DNA of 64,000 nt from NCBI GenBank assembly GCA_963849095.1, contig CAWKGA010000005.1:62001-126000 (forward strand), read 5' to 3'. Below the pieces are notes generated by a model. That model did no database searches. It had not been told where the DNA came from and saw only the letters and a program-made list of their open reading frames with translations. Both the position numbers and the translations under genes were made by a program. This document shows positions 35,775-45,220 of the stretch, in pieces. How positions within the stretch are numbered: the stretch's first letter is position 1; every line of letters begins with the position of its first letter. Source of the stretch: JASHUC01 sp963849095. Lineage in GTDB: Bacteria; Pseudomonadota; Gammaproteobacteria; Steroidobacterales; Steroidobacteraceae.

Positions 35775-36770
35775 GTGACGAACCCTTCCGAGGCGGATCA
35801 GCGACCCTTCGCGGGGCTCTCTCCGGAGGCGGTGCTCGATGCGGCGGCCTCCGCGGGCTTCGAGGTGGACGGGCGGTTGCTCGCGCTCAACAGCTACGAG
35901 AACCGGGTGTACCAGATCGGAGATCTCGCCCGGGGACTGCTGGTGCTCAAGTTCTACCGGGGAGGACGCTGGAGCGATGAGCAGATCGGCGAGGAGCACA
36001 CGCTCACTGCCGAGCTCGCCGCGGCGGAGATGCCCGTCGCCGCGCCGATCGCCGTGGAAGGGCGGACGCTTTTTCGCCATCGCGACTTCCGCTTCGCGGT
36101 GTTTCCCTGGATGCGGGGCCGCGCGCCGGAGCTCGACAGGCCCGGGGCGCGCGCCATGCTCGGCCGAGCGCTCGGCCGGATCCACCGCATCGGAGCCGTG
36201 ACGCCGTTTCGGTTCCGGCCGGCTCTCACCGTCGAGCGGCTGGGGTATGACGCGCGGGCGGCTGTGCTCGCGAGCGGCTTGTTGCCCGAGGGTCTCGCCG
36301 GTCGCTACGCCGAGGCTTCGAGCCAGCTGATCGAGCGGATCGAGGAGACGATGGGGAGCGTCGGCCGGGTCGCCGAGGTGCGGATCCACGGCGACTGCCA
36401 CCTCGGCAATCTCCTCTGGAGCGAGCAGGGGCCCGTGTTCGTGGACCTCGACGACTGCATGATGGGGCCGAGAGTCCAGGACCTGTGGATGCTGCTCTCC
36501 GGGCCCCCTTACGAGCAGCAGCGCCAGTGGGAGGAGCTCCTCGCCGGCTACCAGCAGTTCGCGGAGTTCGACTTCCGCGAGGTGCGGCTGGTCGAGCCGC
36601 TGAGGGGCTTGAGGATGCTGCATCACGCCGGCTGGGTCGCGCAGCGCTGGAACGATCCGGCGTTCCCGCGGGCGTTTCCGTGGTTCGCCGAGACTCGCAA
36701 TTGGGAGAGCTACGTCACGGATCTGTTCGAGCAGTCGACTACGATTGAGAATCAGCCGCTGCTCAATTGA
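35775..36770 (+). CDS. srkA: Stress response serine/threonine protein kinase SrkA (YihE/RdoA)
   Basis: 331 aa from GTG 35775. Aminoglycoside-phosphotransferase-like fold: LNSYENRVYQIG replaces the glycine loop, LVLKFYRGGRWS carries the ATP-binding Lys, and HGDCHLGNLLW is the catalytic loop followed by VFVDLDDCMMGP with the metal-binding Asp. This is the classic SrkA pattern, a kinase that protects against oxidative and envelope stress in E. coli. Usually dsbA follows in enterobacteria; here a lipoprotein gene follows after 13 bp instead. Confidence is high because of full length and intact catalytic residues. Confidence 0.92.
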   Translation: MTNPSEADQRPFAGLSPEAVLDAAASAGFEVDGRLLALNSYENRVYQIGDLARGLLVLKFYRGGRWSDEQIGEEHTLTAELAAAEMPVAAPIAVEGRTLFRHRDFRFAVFPWMRGRAPELDRPGARAMLGRALGRIHRIGAVTPFRFRPALTVERLGYDARAAVLASGLLPEGLAGRYAEASSQLIERIEETMGSVGRVAEVRIHGDCHLGNLLWSEQGPVFVDLDDCMMGPRVQDLWMLLSGPPYEQQRQWEELLAGYQQFAEFDFREVRLVEPLRGLRMLHHAGWVAQRWNDPAFPRAFPWFAETRNWESYVTDLFEQSTTIENQPLLN

Positions 36771-36783
36771 GTCTCGGGCGCCC

Positions 36784-37332
36784 ATGAAAATCCCCACGCT
36801 CCTGCGCCATCTCGTCCTCGCCTGCGCAGTCCTCGGCGGCGTCGCCGCCTGCAGCCCGTCCAGCCGCTGGATCGGCAGCTGGACCAGCTCGCGTCTGGAC
36901 CGGCTCTTCTCGCATCAGGCCCAGTCCGCTGCAGCGCAGCAAGACGTGAAGCCGCCGCCCGATAACGACATGGTGGTCGCGGTGAGCAGCGGCACGGGCA
37001 CCAGTGTGCCGGTCGAGGTGAGATTCGCGCTGCGCGAGCGCCCGGAGATCGGCAAGGCCGCCGAGCTGGACCTCGAGGTGGTCCCGTCGGCGCCCGTCGA
37101 CCGGCTGATCGCCACCTTCTTCGCCGGGGAGGGACTGAGCTTGAGCGACGGCGCGCAGCCTGCCGAGCGCGATCGGCCGGAGCCCGGGGTGCCCATCGCG
37201 CACCGGCTCATGATCGTTGCGCAGCGCGACGGCATCTTCTACGTCAATGCGACCGTGCTCGCCGACTTCAACAGCGAGTCGGTCGCTCACACCTTCACCA
37301 TACCGATCATCGCGGGCGCGGGCTCGCCCTGA
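36784..37332 (+). CDS. Conserved lipoprotein of unknown function
   Basis: 182 aa from ATG 36784. The N-terminal hydrophobic stretch ends GVAAC, a lipobox giving lipidated Cys at about residue 19. The mature part has a low-complexity linker and then a beta-rich domain (about 75-180: VPVEVRFALRERPEIGKAAE and IFYVNATVLADF). No family was recognised. It probably belongs to the srkA transcript (13-bp gap), suggesting an envelope role. Nothing in the sequence points to an enzyme. Confidence 0.75.
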   Translation: MKIPTLLRHLVLACAVLGGVAACSPSSRWIGSWTSSRLDRLFSHQAQSAAAQQDVKPPPDNDMVVAVSSGTGTSVPVEVRFALRERPEIGKAAELDLEVVPSAPVDRLIATFFAGEGLSLSDGAQPAERDRPEPGVPIAHRLMIVAQRDGIFYVNATVLADFNSESVAHTFTIPIIAGAGSP

Positions 37333-37426
37333 TCCGCGCGCCCGCACGCGCGGGAATCGCGAGGCGGTTCACGCGTGCCGCGGTCACACCTCTCTATGAT
37401 GGGTTGCGATTCGGGGTCGCGACCTT

Positions 37427-40400
37427 ATGTCAAATCTCCCTTCAGCTCGCCGCGCCGCGGAGCGCTCCGACGGATCGACGGAGGAGATCCCCGAGCACAG
37501 CTCGACCCATGCGACGACCGTCGTTCGCGCCGATCCCGAGGCCCCCGGACCCGAGGCGGACGCCCTCCACCCGCTGCTCCAGGCGCAGCTGAAGGAGCTG
37601 CGGCTCAGAACCGGCGGCGCCGCGCCGGACGTTCCGATGCTGCTGCGGCTCGTGAGCGACCAGTACCACTCGATGGACGAGGAGCGCCGCGGCATCGTCC
37701 GATCGATGCAGCTCATGGCGGACGAGGCGCGAGCGCTCGCACGCGAGCCGCGCGAGGCGCAGAGCGATTCGCTGCGATTGATCCTCGACCACATCAAGGA
37801 GACCGTGCTCACGGTGGACGAGCAGGGCGCCGTGCGCAGCTTCAATCCGACGGGCGAGCGCGTCTTCGGCTACGGCGAGGCGGAGGTGGTCGGGCAGCCG
37901 CTCGACCTCCTCGTCCCGCAGATCGCCGATCGCGGCGGCACCGCACAGGGCCTCGCGTCGATGGCAGCGCCCATCGGCGACACTCAGCTCGACCTCTTGC
38001 CGCGGGAGATCTGGGGCCGGCGCAAGTCGGGCGAGGTCTTTCCGGCGGAGATCGCCGTGAGCCGCGCGCGGCTCGACCGGCAGGAGATGTTCGTCGTCTG
38101 CATGCGGGATGTGACCGAGCGGCGCTCCTCGGAGCGGCATCTGCGGGAGAGCGAGGCACGCTACCGCATGATGGTCGACCATGCGCCGGAGGCGATCGTC
38201 GTGATCGACGCCGACTCCGATCTCTTCGTCGATGCGAACCAGAACGCCGAGCGCCTGTTCGGGATATCGCGCGAGGAGCTGCTCAAGCGCGGCCCTCCGG
38301 AGGTGAGCCCGCCCTTCCAGCCCGACGGCAAGCCGTCCCTCGACGCCCCGCGCGGCTACTTCAAGCGCGCCCTGGAGGGCGAGCCGCAGCGCTTCGAGTG
38401 GACGCACTGCGATGCCTCCGGACGGACCTTCGTCTGCGAGGTGCGCATGCTCACCCTGCCGTCGGCGACCCGGCGTCTCGTCCGCGGCAGCATCGTCGAC
38501 ATCTCCGAGCGCAAGCGCTCGGAGCGCTTGCGGGACTGCGAGCGCGAGGTGCTGCAGCAGCTCGCCTCGTCCGCCCCGCTCGGCGATGTGCTCCAGTCGA
38601 TCAGCCGCCTCGTCGAGTCGGTCGATGTCGGCAGCGCGTGCTCGGTGAGCCTGCTCGGCCCGGACGGCGCGACGTTCTCGACCGTCATCGCGCCGCGGCT
38701 GGAGAGTGAGCTGCACGCAGCGCTCGGGCGCGTGGTCATCGGCATTCGCAACGGCTCGTGCGCCGCGGCGGTCTATCTCAGGCGGCAGGTGCTCGTCGCG
38801 GATGTCGGCAAGGATCCCCTCTGGCGTCATCTGCGCGAGGCCGCGCTCGCCGCGGGCGTACGCGCCGTCTGGTCGACGCCGATCGAGGCTGCGGGCGGCA
38901 AGGTGCTCGGAGCGCTCGGGGTCTTCCGGACGGAGGTCGGCCTTCCGACCGAGGCCGACGCTCGGATCATCGCTCACGCCGCGCAGCTCGCGGGGATCGC
39001 CCTGGAGCGGCGGCACGCCGAGGAGGCGCGCCGGCGCGCCGAGCAGGCGGTCTTCGCGGAGAAGGAGCGCGCCGAGGTCACCCTCAAGTCGATCGGCGAT
39101 GCGGTGATCAGCACCTGCCCGGAGGGGCGGATCGAGTACATGAATCCGGTCGCGGAGCGGTTCACCGGCTGGAAGGCCGCCGAGGCACGCAACCGTCCGC
39201 TCACCGAGGTGGTGCACCTGATCGACGAGAGCACGCGCGCCTTCGTCGCCGACCCCGTGCGGGGCCTGCTCACGCGCGGGGGTGGCATCCAGGCGGAGCA
39301 CCCGGTGCTCGTCACGCGCTCCGGCGAGGAGATCGCCGTCCAGGAATCCGCCGCACCCATCTACGACGCTCAGGGGAGCGCCGTCGGAGCGGTCTTCGTC
39401 TTCCGCGACGTGACCCAGGAGCGGCACCTGAAGCGCGCCCTGTCCTACCAGGCGAGCCACGATACGCTCACGGGGCTCATCAATCGGCGCGAGTTCGACC
39501 ACCGGCTGCAGAAGGCCGTGACGCGCGCGAACCGGGGGGAAGGCGAGTACGCGCTGCTCTACATCGACCTCGATCAGTTCAAGCTGGTGAACGACACCTG
39601 CGGGCATCAGGCCGGCGATCGGCTGATGCGCAGCATCACGGGACTGCTGCGCACGCGCGTGCGCGCGTCCGACACCATCGCGCGCTTGGGGGGGACGAGT
39701 TCGGGATCCTCCTCGGCGAGTGCACGCTCGGGCACGCCGTGCACATCGCCGAAGGTGTGCGGCAGGCGATCTTCGCGTACCGCTTCGAGTGGGGGTCGAG
39801 GACGCTGTCCGTCGGCGCGAGCGTCGGGATCGTCCAGGTGAAGCGCGACACCGCGAGCTCCGCGAGCCTGATGAGCGCCGCGGACATCGCGTGCTATGCG
39901 GCGAAGGAGCAGGGGCGCAACCGCGTCCACGTGTACGAGAGCGGCGGCGCCTCGAGCCGCGAGCGCGAGATGCACTGGGCGACCCGCATCACCCGCGCTG
40001 TCGAGGAGAACCGCCTCGAGCTGTACTTCCAGCCCATCATCCCTGTCGCCGAAAGCGGCGGCTCGCAGCCGTTTCACGAGCTCATGGTGCGCCTACGCGA
40101 CGAGGACGGCCGCCTCATCCTGCCGGGTGAGTTCATCCCGGCGGCGGAGCGGTACAACGTCATGCCCTCGATCGACCGCTGGGTCGTGCTGCAGGCGACG
40201 GCGATCCTGCGCCGGCACCTCGAGCTCGCCGGCGAGGCGCCGGTGCTCGCGGTCAATCTCTCGGGCAACTCGCTCAACGATCAGTCCTTCTTGGACTTTG
40301 TGCTCCAGCATGCGGTGGACGGCTCGGTCGCGCGGAACCTGTGCTTCGAGATCACGGAGACCGCCGCCGTCACGAGCCTGTCGGATGCGATGTACTTCAT

Positions 40401-40737
40401 GCAGGAGCTGCGGGGGCGCGGCTGCAAGTTCGCCCTGGACGACTTCGGCAGCGGCCTCTCGTCGTTCATGTACTTGAAGACCCTGCCGGTCGATTTCCTG
40501 AAGATCGACGGACAGTTCGTGACCCACGTCACCTCGAGCCCCATCGACCGCAGCATGGTGGAGGCGGTCGGCAACATCGGCCGCACGCTCGGGATCCGCA
40601 CCGTTGCCGAATGCGTCGAGTCGGCGGAAGTGCTCGCGGAGCTCAAGAGGATCGGCGTGGACTTCGTGCAGGGTTATTTCATCGGCACGCCACAGCCGAT
40701 CGCGGAGCTTCCGGAGAGCGTCAGGCGACCTCGGTAG
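37427..40737 (+). pseudogene. PAS-GAF-PAS-GGDEF-EAL cyclic-di-GMP enzyme, frameshifted
   Basis: One gene split by a one-base loss. The first part reads in frame from ATG 37427 with PAS domains (about 125-235, 250-370), GAF (385-530) and a third PAS (555-670), then the start of the diguanylate cyclase domain. At 39688-39694 the sequence has seven Gs where eight would restore LGGDEF; as it stands the frame reads LGGTSS and runs to a stop at 39841. The other phase continues with GDEFGILLGE, an intact EAL-type domain (DDFGSGLSSF, QGYFIGTP) and a stop at 40737. With one G added the product is 1103 aa. An I-site-like RASD precedes the motif by five residues. It is either a sequencing/assembly homopolymer error, a recent inactivation, or a slippery phase-variable site. 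Confidence 0.85.
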
Positions 40738-41311
40738 CGCACACGAACAGGTGCGCCGGCAGGACATTGAGCGGCTGGAAGCCGCGCTTCACCACCTCGA
40801 ACGTGCTTTGCAGGTCGGGCAGCACGCGGCTCGAGAACTGGTAGACGAGGAACGCGCCCCCCGGCTCGAGCGCCGCGCGGGTCTTGCGGACGATGTCCGC
40901 GCGCAGCTCGTCCGGCATCGTGCTGAAGGGGATGCCGGAGATGATGTAGCTCGCCGCGGGCAGGCCGAGGCGCCCGAGGATGCTGTTCACGTCCGCCGCG
41001 GAGCCCTGCACGACGTGCAGGCGCGGATCGGGCATCGAGGAGTCGAGAAACTGCACGAAGTCGCGATTGGTCTCGATGGCGACGACGTGCCCGTCGGGGC
41101 GCATCCGCCGCAGGATCTCGGCGGTGATGCTGCCGACGCCCGGGCCGTACTCGACGATCACGCCCGCGCGCGCCCAGTCGATGGGCTCGAGGACCTGTTT
41201 GATGAGAAACCGCGAGCTCGGGATGATCGACCCTAGCATGCGGGGGTGTTGCACGAAGTTACGGGCGAACAGCAACGCATCCGCGAACCGCGATGGGGCT
41301 TTGTCGGGCAT
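40721..41311 (-). CDS. SAM-dependent methyltransferase (phospholipid N-methyltransferase-like)
   Basis: 196 aa. VIVEYGPGVGSITAEIL is motif I of a class I methyltransferase, VVAIETN motif II, and ISGIPFSTMP resembles the NPPF/Y-type motif of rRNA adenine dimethylase and PmtA-like enzymes. The N-terminus (FVQHPRMLGSIIPSS) matches the group annotated as phospholipid methyltransferases. It would methylate phosphatidylethanolamine or a similar amine, but substrate is not proved. It is convergent with the GGDEF/EAL gene (17-bp overlap of 3' ends). Confidence 0.78.
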   Translation of the reverse strand: MPDKAPSRFADALLFARNFVQHPRMLGSIIPSSRFLIKQVLEPIDWARAGVIVEYGPGVGSITAEILRRMRPDGHVVAIETNRDFVQFLDSSMPDPRLHVVQGSAADVNSILGRLGLPAASYIISGIPFSTMPDELRADIVRKTRAALEPGGAFLVYQFSSRVLPDLQSTFEVVKRGFQPLNVLPAHLFVCATEVA

Positions 41312-41511
41312 AAGTAACTCTTTGGGGCGAGTAACTCGAGGACTCGAACACGCCTGCGCCGCGGAAGTTCCCGGAAAGACCCCCCACAGCCCGGACCCCG
41401 CCCACGACGGGTCGGGCCCGCGGTCGGCCAGCCTACTTTAGCTCATCTTCCGCCGTGCAGGAACCGCGCGGCGCAGGTAGGCTCGGGGCACGTCCCACCG
41501 AGCTTGGGTCC

Positions 41512-42309
41512 ATGGATATATTTCTCTGGAAGCAGCTGCTGAAGAACCTGGTGCTCCCACCGACCGGCCCGCTCGTTCTCGCCGTCGTGGGGCTCGCCCT
41601 CTGGGCGGGCGCCAGGTCGCGCGGAGCGCGCGGTTGGCTGCGAGGAGTCGGTCCCGCGCTGTGCGCCGCGGGCGTGATGCTGCTCTGGGCCCTCTCGACT
41701 CCCATCGTCGCGGATAGCCTCATGCGCGCGGCGGAGCGCTATCCCGCGCTCGACCTCGGCAAACCCATCGACGCTCAGGCCATCGTCATCCTCGCCGGGG
41801 GAGTGCGGCCCGGTGCGCCGGAGTACGGCGGCCACCCGGCGCCGAACTCGACGACCCTGCAGCGCCTCGTGTACGGCGCGCGGGTCGCCCATGCGACGGG
41901 GCTGCCGGTCCTCGTCTCCGGCAGCCACTACGAGGCCGAGGCGATGAACGATTTCCTGCGGAGCGACCTCTCCGTGACGCCTCGGTGGGTCGAGAATCAT
42001 TCGCGCGACACGCGCCAGAATGCCCTGATGTCGGCCGCGATCCTCGAGCGGGCGGGCATCCACAAGGTCGTCCTGGTGACCTCCTCGGAGCACATGGCGC
42101 GAGCGGTCACGGAGTTCCGGACCGCGAGGCTCGCGGTGGTTCCCGCTCCCGCGGAGATGTGGACGCGCCGCGACCACGCGCTGCTCGTCTGGGTACCGAA
42201 TGCCGAGGCGCTGCTCCGCTCGCAGCGCGCGCTCTACGAGGTGCTCGGCCGGATCGTGCAGTCGGTGCGCCTCGACTTTGCCGCCGCGCCCGCGCCTGGA
42301 CGCACCTGA
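41512..42309 (+). CDS. YdcF/ElyC (DUF218) family membrane protein
   Basis: 265 aa from ATG 41512. Two N-terminal transmembrane helices (about 10-30 and 42-62) are followed by a DUF218 domain: AIVILAGGVRPGA, then a conserved acidic/Asn-Thr region ENHSRDTRQNALM, then VTSSEHMARA. ElyC in E. coli helps peptidoglycan and undecaprenyl-phosphate metabolism; the biochemical activity of the family is unclear. It starts an operon of envelope genes reaching 46281. The C-terminal VRLDFAAAPAPGRT tail is short and disordered. Confidence 0.85.
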   Translation: MDIFLWKQLLKNLVLPPTGPLVLAVVGLALWAGARSRGARGWLRGVGPALCAAGVMLLWALSTPIVADSLMRAAERYPALDLGKPIDAQAIVILAGGVRPGAPEYGGHPAPNSTTLQRLVYGARVAHATGLPVLVSGSHYEAEAMNDFLRSDLSVTPRWVENHSRDTRQNALMSAAILERAGIHKVVLVTSSEHMARAVTEFRTARLAVVPAPAEMWTRRDHALLVWVPNAEALLRSQRALYEVLGRIVQSVRLDFAAAPAPGRT

Positions 42310-42325
42310 GCCTCGAGGCTGGCCC

Positions 42326-43513
42326 TTGCCGATCGAGCTCATCGTCTCCTTGCTCTGGCTCGGCATCGTCGCGTGGCTGATCCTGCGCGCCGTGGGGCAG
42401 CGCAATGCGCTCCAGCGTCTCGCCCGGGCCTCAGCTGGCCCGGGCGTCGGCCCCGCCAGCGTCGGCGGCGAGGGCGCCGGCGCTCCGACGGTCGCGATCG
42501 TCGTTCCGGCGCGCGATGAGGGCCTGAACATTGGTCCGTGCTTGCGCTCGCTCCTCGGACAGCGGTATCCGGCGGGGCGGTTGCGCATCATCGTCGTGGA
42601 TGACGACTCCTCCGACGACACCGCATCGATCGCCGCCTCGCTCGCGGCCGAGGACGCTCGGCTCACACTGGTCTCGACACCGCCGCTGCCCCCCGGCTGG
42701 AAAGGGAAGGCCCACGCGTGCTGGATCGGCGGGCGCGCCGCGGCCGATGCCGACTGGCTGTGCTTCATCGATGCGGACATGCGCGCGCATCCCGAGCTCC
42801 TCGCGAGCGCGGTCGAGGCTGCCCGGTCGAGCCGGATCGACCTGCTGTCGCTCGCGCCGCGCCACCGGCTCGAGAGCTTCGCCGAGCGGCTGATCCTGCC
42901 CTGCGGGCTGTACCTGCTCGGCTTCTCGCAGGACCTCAAGAGCATCCAGGCGCCGGACAGCGGCGAGGTGGTCGCCACGGGGCAGTTCATGCTGCTCCCT
43001 CGGGAGGCCTACGAGGCGGTCGGCGGGTTCGCGGCGGTGCGTGGGGACATCTGCGAGGACGTCGAGCTGGCAAGGCTGCTCAAACGCGGCGGCGGCCGCG
43101 TGCTGCTCCAGGATGGCAGCGAGCTGCTCGCGACGCGCATGTACACCGGCTGGAGCACCCTCTGGCCCGGTATCGCCAAGAACCTGATCGAGATGCTCGG
43201 CGGGCCCGGCCGCACGCTCGGCATGGCGCTCACGGCCGTCGTGCTCGCCTGGGCCGCCGTGGGAGTTCCGGCGCTCGACCTCATCGGGTACCTGAAGGGC
43301 GCGAGTGGAGCCGGGACGGCTCTGGTGCTGGCGCTCACCGCCTCCGGCGCAGCCTTCGGGCTGCATCTCGCGGGCGCCGCTCACTTCCGCATCCCGCTCC
43401 TCTACGGCCTGCTGTTCCCGATCGGGTACACGGTGGGCGCGATTATTGCGTTCGACAGCGTACGGTGGCGTCTCGCGGGACGCGTGCGGTGGAAGGGCCG
43501 CGTGTACTCATGA
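42326..43513 (+). CDS. Family 2 glycosyltransferase, HpnB-like membrane type
   Basis: 395 aa if it starts at TTG 42326 (PIELIVSLLW), which has GAGG upstream and sits 16 bp after the previous stop; a longer frame overlaps that gene and is less likely. One N-terminal transmembrane helix, then a GT-A domain: VVPARDEGLNIGPCLRSLL, IIVVDDDSSDDT, LPPGWKGKAHACWIGG, FIDADMRAHPELL. Three or four C-terminal helices follow. The LPPGW.GK segment and overall layout resemble hopanoid-associated HpnB-type transferases, but no hopanoid genes are seen. The acceptor is unknown. It overlaps the permease gene by 4 bp. Confidence 0.8.
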   Translation: MPIELIVSLLWLGIVAWLILRAVGQRNALQRLARASAGPGVGPASVGGEGAGAPTVAIVVPARDEGLNIGPCLRSLLGQRYPAGRLRIIVVDDDSSDDTASIAASLAAEDARLTLVSTPPLPPGWKGKAHACWIGGRAAADADWLCFIDADMRAHPELLASAVEAARSSRIDLLSLAPRHRLESFAERLILPCGLYLLGFSQDLKSIQAPDSGEVVATGQFMLLPREAYEAVGGFAAVRGDICEDVELARLLKRGGGRVLLQDGSELLATRMYTGWSTLWPGIAKNLIEMLGGPGRTLGMALTAVVLAWAAVGVPALDLIGYLKGASGAGTALVLALTASGAAFGLHLAGAAHFRIPLLYGLLFPIGYTVGAIIAFDSVRWRLAGRVRWKGRVYS

Positions 43514-44553
43514 CGGCCGACCGCGAAGCGCGCTCACCGAGCGTCGCGGCTGCGGCGATCGTTGCGGCGGTGGCCGTGGTCTTGTATCTGCTGCGCGGCA
43601 TTCTGCTGCCGTTCGTGGTGGCCGGGATCGTCGCCTACGTCTGCACGCCGCTGGTCGACGGGCTCGCGGCCCGGGTGAAGGTTCCGCGCTGGCTGTTCGC
43701 GCTGGCCGTGATGCTGGTGCTGATGGCGTGCGCCGCGCTGGTCGCGTGGCTCGGGGTGCCGGCGCTGCTGCGCGAGACCGAGCGAGTCGCGGGCGATCTG
43801 CACGGGAGCGTGCAGGGCCTCGCGCAAGCGCTGATCGGAAGGCACACCCTCGAGCTGATGGGTGAGCCGGTGAGTGCCTCGAGCGTCGCGACGTACGTGG
43901 TGAGTGGACTGCACGCGTGGCTCGGCGAGGATGCCCGGATCGCCTCTGTCGCGGCGTTCGGGGTGGCGAGTTTTTTCGGGATCATTCTGGTATGGGTGCT
44001 GCTCGGCTACTTTCTCATCGACGCTCACCGTGTTGCGAGCGGGCTGCTCTCGCTCGTCCCTCCGGCCCGCCGGCCCTTCGTCCTCGAGGTCTGGCGCGAG
44101 CTCGATCCGCTGCTGCGCCGGTATTTCATCGGCGTCGCCCTCGTCGTCGCCTATGCCTCGGGCGCCGCCTACGTGGGGCTCGGCCTTGTCCTCGGCCTGC
44201 ACCATGCGGTGTTCCTCGCGGCGCTGACGGGGCTCCTCGAGGTGATCCCGGTCGTCGGTCCCGCCGCGGCCGCGATCATCGCCGGACTGGTCGCCGTGCA
44301 GCATGCCGCGAGCGCGTGGGACATCCTCGCGTACATCATCTATGCGGTCGCCTTGCGGGTCTCGATCGATCAGTTCTTCGGGCCCATCGTGCTCGGGCGC
44401 GCGGCGCGGGTGCGGCCGATCGTCGTCATCTTTTGCTTTCTCGCGGGTGGAGTCCTGTTCGGTGTCGTCGGCGTGATCTTGGCGGTGCCCGTCGCGCTGA
44501 CTGTCAAGGTCGTACTTGCGAACGTGTACGGCGAGCCGCACACTGAGCGCTGA
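43510..44553 (+). CDS. AI-2E family transporter (PerM-like)
   Basis: 347 aa from ATG 43510 (ATGA overlap with the GT2 gene). Typical eight-helix layout: two helix pairs at the N-terminus (LYLLRGILLPFVVAGIVAYV), a soluble segment (about 80-150), and the C-terminal block PVVGPAAAAIIAGLVAV and FGPIVLGRAARVRPIVV. Family members export or exchange small molecules; the AI-2 name is historic and most members are uncharacterised. In this operon it is between glycosyltransferases, so a role in lipid or glycan precursor movement is possible but not shown. Confidence 0.87.
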   Translation: MTADREARSPSVAAAAIVAAVAVVLYLLRGILLPFVVAGIVAYVCTPLVDGLAARVKVPRWLFALAVMLVLMACAALVAWLGVPALLRETERVAGDLHGSVQGLAQALIGRHTLELMGEPVSASSVATYVVSGLHAWLGEDARIASVAAFGVASFFGIILVWVLLGYFLIDAHRVASGLLSLVPPARRPFVLEVWRELDPLLRRYFIGVALVVAYASGAAYVGLGLVLGLHHAVFLAALTGLLEVIPVVGPAAAAIIAGLVAVQHAASAWDILAYIIYAVALRVSIDQFFGPIVLGRAARVRPIVVIFCFLAGGVLFGVVGVILAVPVALTVKVVLANVYGEPHTER

Positions 44554-44599
44554 CGCCCACGCATGCGGTCGCTAGCGGTGTTTGCCCGGAGTTTCTGCA

Positions 44600-45220
44600 T
44601 TGTCGGTCGAGCTTTCTGAAAAGCGTGGTTCCGGACTCCCGTGGCTGGAGTATGCGGTTTTCAAGCTGGATGGCTGGCTGCGACGGCGCCAGGGCATCTA
44701 CGAGTACTCGACCGACCCCCGCTGCCTGTTTCGCCTGGAGCTCGCCCGGGCGGACCAGACTGTCACGCTGTCCGACGGTACGCAGATCGACTCCGGCGAT
44801 CCCCTGCTGATGCTGCACCTCTGGAACGAGAACATTCCCGCCATGGGGCAGGACGGACCGACCGTCGCGTGGGCCCGCCAGGTGAGCCGGGCCATCCACA
44901 CCTCGCTCCGGGAGCTCGCCCGCTACGTGCAGCAGCAGCCGGGGCTCGACGATTTCGTCGCGCTCTGCGGCGACATGCATCTCGGTAGCGCGAGGCAGAG
45001 CCGGCAGTTCGCTCGTATCGTCACCCGCTTCGGCTTCGAGACCGTGGACGACGGCAGCGCGAAGCGCCGGGGGGCGCTGCACCGGATCGGGAAGAGCCTT
45101 CTCATCCTCCTGCTCGTCGCGGCAACCAATCCGATCGCCCTTCGCAGCGCCATCCTGCGCCGCTACCCTCTGCGCCTGTACCTCTCCCGCGCCACACTCG
45201 CGCGACGTTACCGCACTTGA
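44600..45220 (+). CDS. YkoP-like domain protein
   Basis: 206 aa from TTG 44600, chosen because GGAG lies eight bases upstream; an in-frame TTG at 44582 is the alternative. The core segment LRRRQGIYEYSTDPRCLFRL with GDPLLMLHLWNENIP matches what I recall of the YkoP-like domain often joined to polysaccharide deacetylases or glycosyltransferases. A C-terminal hydrophobic stretch (SLLILLLVAATNP) suggests membrane contact. It is coupled to the GT9 gene by a TTGA overlap. The function of the domain is unknown. Confidence 0.7.
   Translation: MSVELSEKRGSGLPWLEYAVFKLDGWLRRRQGIYEYSTDPRCLFRLELARADQTVTLSDGTQIDSGDPLLMLHLWNENIPAMGQDGPTVAWARQVSRAIHTSLRELARYVQQQPGLDDFVALCGDMHLGSARQSRQFARIVTRFGFETVDDGSAKRRGALHRIGKSLLILLLVAATNPIALRSAILRRYPLRLYLSRATLARRYRT

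Noticed and set aside
37442..39607. 721-codon open frame opposite the GGDEF/EAL gene
   Set aside because: Antisense shadow of third-position GC bias.
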